Source: Grammothele lineata | Taxonomy: Eukaryota; Basidiomycota; Agaricomycetes; Polyporales; Polyporaceae | Assembly (NCBI GenBank): GCA_002150815.3 | Contig: NDFF03000011.1 | Coordinates: 186,001-250,000 of the forward strand | Length of the DNA stretch: 64,000 nt | Direction of reading: 5' to 3' | Part shown: in pieces, positions 42,012-53,065 of the stretch | Position numbering within the stretch: the stretch's first letter is position 1 | Layout: every line of letters begins with the position of its first letter | The notes under the pieces: generated by a model | Databases searched by the model: none | What the model was told of the DNA's origin: nothing | Seen by the model: the letters and a program-made list of their open reading frames with translations, nothing else | Program-made: the position numbers and the translations under genes

Positions 42012-43303
42012 ATGTTTAAGAGAGCACTGTCAGCATCTTTCGTCTTTCGGCCATGTCCTTCCTCGACTATCACCAATCACCGTACTCTACGCTGTCATAA
42101 TCTCAAGTCTCACACTATCTCCTCTCCGCGTCTTTTCTCGACACCAACACATTCATCAGACAATAAGGAGAAGCTATCATCTGCTACAGCCAGTCCGGAT
42201 AATAGTGCCAAACTCGATGAGCCCACGTCTTCCCAGGAGGACTCTGCCCCATCAACGTCTTTGAGCTCCGAGGGGGCTGGGGCGACCCCAGACCAGCTCG
42301 CGCAACTAGACAAACTACAGGCACAAATTAGGGAATGGAGTCATAGCACAATGAAGGGCATGCGGGAGCGCGGGGATGACTTCACAACCACCGTTGCGCG
42401 GACGTTCGCAAAGTTGGGGAAGGAGCTCAACAGGGCTACAGGTTATGAAGAGATCGAAGTGTTGAAACGGCGGGTGGTCGAACAAGGTGCGTCCGTTGTG
42501 TATTCAAACGCTAGCACAGACTTAACTTTCCCATCATGCTATCCACGTACTCAGAGGCGAGGATAAACTCTGCACGCGAGGAGGCCCGGCTCGCGAAGGA
42601 GGCGTACGACTGCGCCGTGCAACAGCGGGCCAAGTCGCAGCGCGAGGTGAACGACCTCCTGCAACGCAAGAGCCATTGGACGGACGAGGACGTCGGGCGG
42701 TTCACTGCGCTCGTGCGCGAGGACCACGCACGCGAGCACGACGAGGGCCGCGCGAAGGTCGCCGCCATAGCCGCAGAAGAGGCCGTCGAGCGCGAGTTCA
42801 GCGAGCTCATGCGCGTCATCCTCAGCCGGTATCACGAAGAGCAAGCGTGGTCGGACAAGATCCGGAGCGCGTCGACATACGGCTCGCTTGCTGCGCTCGG
42901 CCTGAACCTCGCTGTGTTCATCCTTGCCATCGTGCTCGTCGAACCGTGGAAGCGTCGCCGGCTTGCCCAGACGTTCGAGCGCAAGGTGGAGGAGGTCGGC
43001 GCGGCAACGGCGATGGCGTTTGAAGAGAAGACGGCCTCTCTGAGGGATCGTCTGGACGAGCAAGGACGAACGCTCGGCGCGCTCCTCGAGACGGTGCATC
43101 TGGTTACGCAGGTGTCGGCGACGGACATTGCAGCGCTGGAGCATGAGACGAAGAAGATGGCGGAGAGGGAGGAAGGGACGCGGGAGGCGCGAATACCCCA
43201 ATCCTCTGGTTCGCGGCGAGACCAGGAACTGTTGCTCGCGGTCTCAGCCAGCGCAGCAGCAGCGGGGCTCGTGGGGTGGCTTGCGCGTAGTTGGTTTGGT
43301 TGA
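42012..43303 (+). CDS. MDM33: Mitochondrial inner-membrane protein She9/Mdm33
   Basis: Mdm33 controls mitochondrial shape and inner-membrane fission. Two exons, 42012-42486 and 42555-43303, give 1224 nt and 407 residues. The first 45 residues are rich in Arg/Ser/Thr without acids, a mitochondrial targeting sequence. Then follow a Ser-rich linker and coiled coil with the family stretches LNRATGYEEIEVLKRRVVEQ and QREVNDLLQRKSHW, then RYHEEQAWSDKIRSASTYG before the transmembrane segment LAALGLNLAVFILAIVLVEPW and KRRRLAQTFE. A second hydrophobic segment at the very C-terminus (LLLAVSASAAAAGLVGWLARSW) is the second membrane span. The length is as expected. Confidence 0.93.
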
Positions 43304-46156
43304 CTGGACTAGCTCGGTGCGCCGCAATAGATTGAGTGAGCCAGTAAGCCCTCTTCCTGCTATCTACAGCATGCCTTGTGCGCTTGGCCGCTGGTACCCA
43401 GCTTGTCCGACATCTCGTTCAAATTGTGGCGTACCTGTGGTAGAGCGGCCGCGGAAAAATGTGCCGCATTCTTAAGCAACATGCGAGCCACCTTCGAGCC
43501 ATCCAGAACGCATCCCGTATTCTTAGGTGAGTAGTCGGCTCTCCGGTGGAACACGCGTTGACACCCGCTCAGGCGGCAGATTCGTGCCATTTACCAATGT
43601 GTCCCCAGGCTTAGATGTTACTGCCGCACCATCCGAAGCCTTCCGTCTACGGCCTAACGGCGGAAATGATAGTATAACGACGTACACCCCACAGGTAATA
43701 TTCGCCGACGTGTCTGGGTAAATTCATAGCTCGTTGCCTGTCTAGAGGTTCGAAGTCCTTCATCTTGGTCAATCATTGACGCAACCCCCGCGGAGCGCCC
43801 CGTTCAGCTATAACTCTACGACAGTCATGGCAAGTGGCTCGTAAAGAGTCAATCTAGCGTGGGCTCTATCCTGCATTCTACGACAGAATTTTCCATCCCT
43901 GGATCCTCGTGACTCCGAGGCTGTCGTAGCTTCAAGATTGTACGGTCTGTTTTCTCAGACTCTGCTTTGCAAATTTTATGCTAATAGCAAGCATATCATA
44001 GCGTAGACACGTCCCTCCAAGCCTCGTTTCCGGTGTCTGAATGGCCGAATTTGGGTTTAGGTCTAGACCGCTCAAAAAACTTGGGAAACAGTAGTCAGCA
44101 TCCGTGATCAGACAACCACGCGTCAATGTCCGGCATGCCGTTCAACATCGCCACACGCGTAGACGGAGAGAATTGTAGGCCTGTGTGGTCAGTCGGTGCC
44201 TCTTCTCAAACGGCCTGCGTATACAACGCATCGTCAGCGCGCAGTCGGAGGTTGATTGGGGTCAGACCTCTGGCATCGCCGTCCTTCGTCTGCACACGCC
44301 GACATATGCTGATAATATTTTGACATGCGCCATGCGGCGTTGACCCGTATAAGCCCCAGCTCTACTCGTTTCTGCACTTCTGGACGCCGTAGTTGAGGGC
44401 GGCCCTGCCACTACATTATAGGATCCGAAAGCTTCGTGGCTGTCGATCGGTTGCTAACCTCTGTTCACCGGAGGACGGCCGCCTGGGTTTCGGTGTCCCA
44501 CGGCGGACCAAGTCGAGCGGAACGGCTTCAAGATCCGGACTCGCCACCCGGTTTCCTTTCCCGATGGGAAGGAAGGCAGGGTGGTCGCCTCCACGGGCTG
44601 CGATCTTTCCGAGATGGCGGCGATATTTGCCTCTTGTGGCTTTTGCGAGGGGTACGTCCTCTAGGTTTTCATCCAGCGACAGAACTCATGTCGGCGATTA
44701 GAACTCTATTTTTACACTCTTGTCGCCTGCGTTGGCAAATTCAAAAACGAGGACACACAGTCGGGACTGTCCCATAGGCTTGAGGAAGGGGAGGAGAGAA
44801 GGAGAAGCACTTTTGGTTATAGCATCCACCCGGATATCTACGGAGCCTTCAGAGGGACATCGTGGACTGACACTTCTGACAACCACGTGGTCCTTGACTG
44901 GAACGCGGCCTCTCCGCTGCTCCGACCAATGGCCCCCAATGAAGCTCCTGGACTGCCGCTCAACAGTACGACATCGAGACACGGTAGCGCTTATGGTGGC
45001 TACCATTCAAATGGGATTGCGTTTCGTCCGAGTAGTCGTCCCAGCGCCTGCTGCTTTGCTTCTAAGGCTCGCCAGGGTAGATTTCGGGTCCGCACAAATC
45101 CGTATGTGAGCGATTTCTTAGACCGTTCGAAGAGCCGCGAATGTTTACCGTACCTGATTGGCAGAATCTTGTTCGCCAGTCGAAGACGGCGGGGGAGCGA
45201 AATCCCTCGGCCAACCAAATGGCGAGCGACCTTGTCGACTGGTCGCAGTCGAACTCCGATCATAGCCGTTGGCAGATGGTCTATCGGTTCGCAGCAACCT
45301 TCGTGGCGTTTATCCAGGGTCGCGCGATTGGTAGGGCTTTAGCGCACATGCTGAAGGGCTCGTCGCGCAGCCATCACAGAGACAGCCATGTTTCTCTCGC
45401 GAGGTGGTAGCAACAAACTTCCAGCGTGTGTATGAGCGTACCCTCAGCTGTACAGTGATGCGTGGAGCCCAACCACCGCATCTGTGTCTGTATTTGGGGT
45501 GGCGAACGCCAAAACCGCATGAGCGCGACGACCGGACGGGCGGTTCGGCAAAGGTCCCCCGGTTACGTTGGCTCAATTGGACGCGGCACGCACGAGATCT
45601 CTTTTCTCGCCCTCCGCCTGAGCCAGAAGCCTCTTTTTTCGCCTGCCGTCACGCAGGGTCGCGACTCGCCTCGTCCGCGGCGTCTCGGTGCGAAAAACAA
45701 TGTTGGAATATATATCCTCTTGGGGCTGCGCCACGTAGAGTCTTATTCGCAGTTCAACGTCCCGGTCAAGCAGGTGCAGAAAATTACATTTCTATTGCGC
45801 TGCGTTTGGCCTGCGCGAAGCTTCGCAATTACCTTCACGGTGAGTCGTCACCACGGGGTGCTGTCTCTTCGTTCGTCGGACCTTCGGCGTGCTTCTGACG
45901 GCTTCTCATGTCGTATGATGGAATTCGGAAGCTGATACCCCGCGCTGCCCGCCCCGCCTGTTCACCTGGGCGTATTATGTGTCGGTCCGAATGGCAAGGC
46001 CTCCCGAACGCGCAAGTTGACATTTTGCATTTGGCGTCCACAGAACTCTATCGTGGCTCACCGGGCAAGGTGGCCTATAAACGAGGCACTGGGGGCGCGT
46101 GAAACCCTTTTGCCCCCACACGCCAGGGCGCGCATCGCATAATTGGGGTAGCGACC
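43304..46156. other. Gene-poor spacer, 2.85 kb
   Basis: Border between the housekeeping block and the accessory cluster. Many overlapping short frames on both strands, none with a recognisable domain, splice sites or initiator context. No terminal inverted repeats or polymerase motifs were seen. The TATA box of the next gene lies at its right end. Confidence 0.4.
46076..46081 (+). promoter_or_regulatory. TATA box of DUF6534 gene A
   Basis: TATAAA in GGCCTATAAACG, 76 nt upstream of the start codon at 46157. Confidence 0.55.
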
Positions 46157-47999
46157 ATGGCAGACGACCCCTTACAGCCTCCCGTCCCGCCAGAGACTTT
46201 GCTCAGGTACGTAGCTGCATTGTACGTGTCCTATAGTCTCGACGTTTAATCACTCTCGCTCGCAGAATCGGACCTATAGTACGTAGCATGTGGGCCACCT
46301 TTTGAAGAGAAGTGGGACTTACTGCTCTGGTATCTCAGCTCATCGGCGCCCTCCTTTGCTGGTTACTCTTTGGAGTCTCGTTCGTGCAGCTCTGTGAGCC
46401 TAATGTCATCTTGTCTGCCCTACTCAAGCGGAATAACATAACGCTATCAACGTGGTACTCCAGACATCTATCACGTTTCCTTCCCGCGCGATCGCTTCGC
46501 GCTCTGGGCATCAGTGTATGCCATCTTCGCGCTCGACATCTTCCAGAGTATCGTCGTCGCGTGCGAGGCATGGCAGACCCTCTGTGCGGGCTGGGGCCGG
46601 CCAATCAACTTGCAGTTCCCTGGTTGGACGTTCACTGGACTCCCAATTGTCTCAAGCATCAGTACGTCATTCGAAACTCTGGCTGCGGACGCCCTTTGGA
46701 CTTGTCGAGATCGGCTGACGCGCCCTTTCTGTGCGACGTCGTAGTCTCTGTCTGGGTCCAGATATTCTGTGCGTGGAGGATATACCAACTCAGCAGGTGG
46801 AGATTGGTACCCCTTTTTATCGTGATTGTGAGTTCACCTCGTTATGGCCTCTACGATGACGAGCGGCTTGTGGGACGCTGCGGTACTGACCGGTATAAAC
46901 CCATAGACAGGGCTTGCCCCAGCCGGAGCTGCATGTGCGATTGCCATTGAGGTGAGCAACAATTGCCGTTTGACTTCCGAGGCGTACTGAAGCGTCACCT
47001 CCTAGTTCATCTGGCTTAAAGACATCGAACTTCTGCACGAAACGACTATGTTCGCACGTACAATCGTAGGCACCCCAGGCAAAGGGTTTGACAATTTTGG
47101 CTCACTGGACATGTAGGTATGGCTTGGTGGTAGCGCTGCAGCCGACATAGTACGTCTTGTGCCCGAGCTCCATGGCGTACCACTCACTCGTGACCTTCCG
47201 CAGACAATCATGCTGTCTATGGTTTACTTGGTACGTTCTCCATCAGGGCGTGCGTCTAGCTTCTGTTTGCGGTACCTAACGTCATGCGGACTAGCTGTAC
47301 AACGTCAAGTTGCAGTCAAGATCATTCGAACGGAGCGAGTACATGGTCCGTCGCCTCATCCGGCTTACGGTGGAGACTGGTTGCGCGTGCGCGCTCTCGG
47401 CTGTTCTTGAGCTCGCTTTCTTTCTCGGACTGCCCGAGACGAACATCCACCTCATTCTGTACGTCCCCTGTCCCTCCTCTTCGCTCCAGCGCGCCATTGA
47501 CTGACCGGTTGACTGGCACCCGTTCCGACTCGCGCGCACCATGCCGCTACGCTTCTGCAGCGCGCTGATCCTGAGCAAGGTGTACTCCAACACGCTCATG
47601 ACCTCCCTTAACTCGCGCGCGAACATCGCTGGTGGTCGCAGTCGCTCGCACACTATGTCAACCTCGATGGGGTTCCGGAACGTCGGCACACTCGCTGACA
47701 CCGACATGACCGCTACCGAGTTGAACGACCCGTTCCGCTCGCATCCGCCCGCGGGGGCGGTCGCCGTACATATCTCGTGCGCAACGGACTCGGACGGGAC
47801 TGCGGTATCGGCGCGGTCTGGGGACAACAAGTTCGATCAGGTGTGTTTCACTTGCGCGCGTACGGAGTGACTCGGGTCTCAGGATGTGAGCGCTGACATC
47901 GGTGCGGTCGTTGGGATCCAGAGCTGGCCGGACCTAGAGTTGAACGCTATCCCTTCGTCCAGGAAGCTCGACCCACCGAGAGAAGTTGCCCGGATGTAG
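46157..47999 (+). CDS. DUF6534 integral membrane protein, copy A
   Basis: Twelve exons fit in frame (1125 nt, 374 aa): 46157-46206, 46266-46278, 46339-46393, 46464-46661, 46745-46827, 46907-46951, 47006-47065, 47117-47149, 47204-47230, 47295-47458, 47561-47840, 47883-47999. Exon 2 is a 13-nt microexon encoding most of RIGPI. The protein has about seven hydrophobic spans: LIGALLCWLLFGVSFVQLY, a VYAIFALDIFQSIVV span, LPIVSSIISVWVQIFCAWRI, LVPLFIVITGLAPAGA, GGSAAADITIMLSMVYLL and a CALSAVLELAFFLG span. The DUF6534 hallmark LSKVYSNTLMTSLNSRANI precedes a hydrophilic Ser/Asp-rich cytosolic tail. Function in basidiomycetes is unknown; a receptor-like topology is only an analogy. It is paralogous to copy B at 60.6 kb, and all features are intact. 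Confidence 0.85.
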
Positions 48000-49619
48000 G
48001 CATGTTGAGCCTCGATCACCTCTTTCTGTTTTGTTTCCCTACTGCTCGTGTACACTACCACTGTAGCATTTTCTTTGATTTGTTTAGTACTCATTCGTTC
48101 TGGGATTTCACAATCAGGAACTCCGAGCATTCGTATTTTCTTGATGCCGAATCCTTGTATGCTTGATAGACCCCCAGTGTCTCATTAGTAAGAAGACCTC
48201 GCTAGTTGGCCCTGGAACAGGATGTAGTTCGTTCGGGCCCTAGGACGCGATGTCTGATGATTTGTTTCTGAGTCCCAAGGCCCGAACAACCGCGGAGTTG
48301 AGCTTACCGCATACGATCGAAAGAGGCAGGGGTCGTGGATAGAAGTACACGGTCGCTCATAGACGAGGTCGACCAGGGCCTAGCATTGCATCTTATTGGC
48401 ATCTTACACTTACCCACCTACAACGCGGTTCCTATCTGTCCAACTGATGCCCGCTGCATAGCCCGGGGAATCGCGGCAGTATGATGCCCCTCAGCTATTT
48501 TCTATTGCAGTGGGAGCCGATCCCTGTCAACGATGACTCGGGATGCTGGCATCTGTTGGCACATTTGAGCTTCCTGTGAGTGTGATCAATTTGAGAAGAT
48601 GATTGGGCTTTCGCCTTCCTCTGTCAGGGGTTCTCCATGCCGGCGCGTCGTGTCCATATCTCATAGGCTACATGGGACCAAGATGGCAGGAACCAAGGGG
48701 CTGTGGCAGCGACGTCGGGTCGGGTCAGAGCAAGAAGTTACAGACACAAACTGTCCTCGGGCGGGTTTGAACTCCGGCGTCGCCGTCTTAAGGCGCTTAG
48801 ATGTAAAAACTGGTCTCGATTTGCCGCAGTGTTGTTTGCTTGCTTGCCTCCTCCCTTGAAACGTACACTTCTTCCCCTGAAGTAAGTACTTCCACACGAG
48901 CACCGCGCGGCCTGCAACGAAGGTTTGAATGCCGGGCGCACCACGATCGGCATGTCCACTCGCCGTAAGGCCTAGCGGCGTGCCGAGATGCCGAAAGTCT
49001 CTAGTCGGCCGAAAGTCGCTCCTTTTTTACGTATGCCTCCACTCCTCTTCCCATGGGCCAGCCCGCGAATGGGGATAGGCCTCTCATACTCCTCGCGCGC
49101 GCCTGGTCAGTCTTGAAGTCGCTAGGGGATCGCAATACCGCGGTGGCTGCACCGTGCTAGTCAGCGTGCCTGAGCGAAGAGTTGACAAGACACGGTGGCG
49201 AGCGGCACGATGTGCACGGCGTACGCTAGCTCCTGTCCCCAAGCTTGTCATTATCCGTCGCGACCGAAATCATTCGGCATCCCTACCCGCCGTCGCTAAT
49301 ATCGTTCTAAACGGGTCACAGGAGGGGGCTTGTCTACAAGGTCGGTCTGTATTTATAGTGAATATTGCTTCTACGGGAACTGATCATGCTGAAATAGGCA
49401 GAAACGCGCGCAGAGGACCGCGCCGGCCAGCATCATTCGACAGTAGCCTACGTACCTCTACTGCAACCCATCCGTCGACGTCGGCGCACACCGTACAACT
49501 GCAATTGCACGCGCCCCACTTGACCCGAGCGATTCGTGGGGTTACTTATACCGCGCCGCCCCTTCACAACTTGAACCACCTCTTCTTTCAGTGCGGCGAG
49601 GCGCAAAACCGGGCACGGT
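48000..49619. other. Spacer, 1.6 kb, upstream of GMC1
   Basis: No coding gene recognised. A tRNA-Leu-like fragment on the minus strand near 48757-48803 is degenerate (see rejected items). The GMC1 core promoter with TTATA lies at 49546-49550. Confidence 0.4.
49546..49550 (+). promoter_or_regulatory. Probable TATA-like element of GMC1
   Basis: CTTATACC about 70 nt upstream of the GMC1 start codon, a weak TATA match at the same distance as in the neighbouring genes. Confidence 0.35.
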
Positions 49620-52265
49620 ATGCTCTCAACACACATACACAAGCTCACTGCAGCGTTAACATGCGTGCTGTGTGCGGCGCGCGCCGCGAGCGGCGCGTTG
49701 TTCACCAGCCCGACAAGCGAGGTCCTCGACCAAAGCTATGACGTCATTATCGTTGGCGGTGAGTAGAATTTTTCTCCTACCGACAGATAGACGGGCCTGA
49801 GCCTTGTTAAGCTTGAGCTCGTGAGATGACCGTATCAGTATACTCACTTTTATGCGCCTGTAGCGGGTGCAGGCGGAGCCGTCATGGCGAACCGCCTGAC
49901 GGAGGACACGGAGACAAAAGTTCTCCTTATTGAGGCCGGCTCGAGGTATGTACATATGCTCGAGTGCGTCTTCGGTCAATAAGTACACAACACCTGACCT
50001 GTATGTCCATCAGTGACTTCATGAACTTGAACATCTCTGTTCCGGGGTTTTCCTCCCGGCTCACTGGATCCGCATTCGTACGTGCTCCCGTATATGAAGT
50101 TCACACTTTTAGTCGGCAGTCTGGTGTTCATCTCTCGGGTCACAGGATTGGAATTTTACCACAGTCCCTCAGGCAGGCTTGAACAACCGATCGGTGGCCT
50201 ACCCACGCGGCTTCGTCCTCGGAGGCTCCACCGCAACAAGTTGGTCTCTGTTGGATTTCTCGGCTGCGTGGTCCTTCCGAGCTGACATCTGGGACAGATC
50301 TGATGATCTACTGCCGTGGCACGAAGGACGACTTCGACCGCTTCGCGAATGTCACCGGGGATCACGGCTGGTCTTGGGAAGCACTGCTTCCGTTTATTCT
50401 GAAGGTACGGTGATCAGGCAGTCGGCGGTATTGAAGGGTGGCTCATAGCTATAGTAGGTTGACAACATGACCACGCCTACGGATGGTCATAACACGACCG
50501 GCCAGTTCGATCCGGCCATTCACGGCCCTGGTGGTTCGCACCAAACTTGAGTTTAGCCACCTGCGAGGATATTGACGTTGTTCATATTACTAGGTGTCGT
50601 GGATATCAGTGTACCGGGCGAGCCATTGGCACTGGATCCTATCGCGCTGAATGCATCGGCCCAATTGCACGACCAGTTCCCCTTTAATCTGGACTACAAT
50701 TCTGGTAATACCATTGGGTTTAGTACGTAGCTGCCATAATGTCGGACTGGCATGTAGCTCACGACAAGTTACAGGCTGGACACAGTCTACAGTATGCGTA
50801 AATCACATCCACCAATGTGTCTCATGGTTGACAGAGCTACAGATACATGACGGTGTCCGTGTCACGTCCGCTTCATCTTACCTCTCGCAAGCGGCCAACC
50901 GTTCCAACCTGAATATCCTCGTGAACACTAGGGTGACGAAGCTTCTCCCTGTCGGCAATTCTACTAGCACTCCAGACATGCGCACAGTGCAGTTTGCGCA
51001 AGCAGCTGACGGCACGTACCATTCTGAACTCTTTTAGTACGGTAACTGATGTTCTTGTAGACTTGCTGTACAATCTCACCGCTACGAAGGAGGTCATCTT
51101 GTCAGCAGGATCAGTCAAAACGCCGCACATCCGTATGCGCTACGTACTTGTCTCTGTGGCTAGTTCGCTGACTTTCGCAAAGTCATGTTGTCTGGTATCG
51201 GTAATTCCAGTGCTCTCGAACCCAAGGGAATTAAGACCATCGTCAACCTTCCAGCCGTAGGTACCAACCTCCAAGTATGCCGAAGTTCACGACAAACGAT
51301 ATACCCGAAATACTAAGTTACGGTCACAGGACCATGTCTTCCTGGGAAACTCGTGGACTGTGAACGCCAATTTCACTCTCGACGACTTGCATCGTAACGC
51401 CACACTCACATCAGAGCAGCTCAAACTCTGGATGGTGAATGGCAGCGGCCTTCTTGGGCTCCCGCCGACCAACCAGTTCATGTGGCTGCGCGTGAACGAG
51501 TCGACTTTCTCAGGCGTCGGCCAGGAGGACCCTAGTGCCGGCCCCACTTCAGCGCACTTTGAGCTCATCATTAGCGTATGTATCCGCTCTGGTTGGTGCG
51601 TTTATATCGAACTCACGGAAGACCCGGGCATACAGGACAATTTCGCGTCAAAACGGGTGGCGCTGCCTACCACGGGACGCTTCCTGTCTCTCGTCACAAA
51701 CGTCATCTCGCCCACCTCTCGTACGCCCTCGCCCCTACAAATTCTCTAGCTTCAAATAACACATGACGTCTTCCTGACAGGTGGTTCTGTCACGTTGAAC
51801 ACGACCGACCCCTTTGACGCCCCGCTCATTAACCCGAACCTCCTCGGCACGGATGTAGACCTGGCGATCATGCGTGCGGCAATCTCGGCCGCTCGCGCCT
51901 TCGTCTCAACGCCTGCGTTCGCGGACTATATTACCGGGGAGTTCGGGGCGTTCGCGGAGGCGCAGACGGATGACGAAATCAACGCGTACGCGCGCGACAA
52001 CGCGGACACCGTCGACCATCCGGTCGGAACAGTTGCACTCGGCACGGCTCTCGACCCCGACCTGTGCGTAAAGGGCACCCAGGGGTTGCGTGTTGTGGAT
52101 GCGAGCGTGTTCGTGAGTGCTAATCTCGGCTTCCGGTGCACGCGGAGAGTTGCTCATAACAGGGGCTCCCCGCAGCCGTTCATCCCTTCTGGTCACACGC
52201 AGGGCCCCACGTACATCGTGGCGGAGCGCGCCGCATCGCTCGTTCGGGCGAAGCTCAAGAAGTGA
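49620..52265 (+). CDS. Secreted GMC oxidoreductase 1 (AA3-type)
   Basis: An FAD-dependent alcohol or sugar oxidase/dehydrogenase. Fifteen exons fit in frame (1791 nt, 596 aa): 49620-49758, 49864-49945, 50014-50077, 50146-50239, 50298-50404, 50458-50530, 50594-50722, 50775-50791, 50843-51011, 51061-51132, 51183-51274, 51330-51575, 51636-51720, 51781-52112, 52176-52265. It begins with a secretion signal (core LTAALTCVLCAARAASG). Motifs: FAD fold VIIVGAGAGGAVMANRL with LLIEAG, GMC signature 1 RGFVLGGSTATN (about 116-127), signature 2 SAGSVKTPHILMLSGIG (about 303-319), and the catalytic His pair in DHPVGT (about 536) and GHTQGP (about 574). The intron after 51011 has a GC donor. An extra intron (50405-50457) is absent from GMC2 and GMC3. 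The substrate is unknown; aryl-alcohol oxidases and related wood-decay enzymes share this design. Confidence 0.9.
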
Positions 52266-53065
52266 GCCCTCGAGCTGTGATTGCCCATGGGAAGACCTTC
52301 GTGGATAGGAGTCACGCACGTCATCGTTCTCGGGCATGCTCGGTCTTGTCGGTCGATGGGCGTTCGCTTTCTTGCTTTCTATCGCTCTTGAATTGCCGTA
52401 GTCCCCTACTGAGATGGTGACACGCGCACTGTTAATCAAAACTTAAGTCGGGCGAATTCAGTAACTGTAAGGGGATTTGAAAAGAGGTGATGATCCTGCC
52501 TGAGGCAGTCGTGTACGGATCATGCGGCAGGCCGGGAGTTCGAATCCCCGCCACAACTGTTGATGACGGGCATGGGAATTATCTCCAGGCGGCTGTTTCA
52601 CCATCGTTCAAACGTTCACATTCGCAATGTATTCGTCCACTCTACCGCCCGCAATCGTGCTTTAGTATCTCACTGTCCCACCAGCGAATACCGTTCTGGC
52701 TTCAAGCCGCTGTTCTGCCATCTTTGATGTCCTGTGGACCCCGAGCTGCGGCGATGCCTCGCATATGGACGCCTTTCACCCACGGAGATCTGCCAGTCTT
52801 CTTACGACATGCAAGCCGCGCCTGACCTGGCCTAGCGTTGGTATGCCATCGTTCGCGCTTCTTGATCCCGCATGACATGACGCTCACGAAGCGTCCCGGT
52901 TGCCCTGCGCTCTGGGCCGTGATCCTAGCAATACCTCCGAAAGTCCATGATGAACGCTCAGGCACTCAAAACCGTCAAGGATGGCCCGTGAGGCGTATTT
53001 AAAGACCGGGACGGACGCCTAGATGAAGACGACGGGGCTCCGCACAACCCGCACGCCTCTCTGCA
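52266..53065. other. Spacer between GMC1 and GMC2
   Basis: 800 nt. It contains a tRNA-like T-arm/B-box sequence GAGTTCGAATCCCC at 52536-52549 without a full cloverleaf, and the GMC2 TATA box at 52996-53003. Confidence 0.4.
52996..53003 (+). promoter_or_regulatory. TATA box of GMC2
   Basis: TATTTAAA in GGCGTATTTAAAGAC, 63-70 nt upstream of the start codon. GMC3 has the related CGTATTTAAGG. Confidence 0.5.

Noticed and set aside
48757..48803. tRNA-Leu(AAG)-like sequence on the minus strand
   Set aside because: The anticodon loop TTAAGAC and a B-box-like GTTCAAAC are present, but the T stem has mismatches, no acceptor stem partner exists and the long variable arm of tRNA-Leu is missing.
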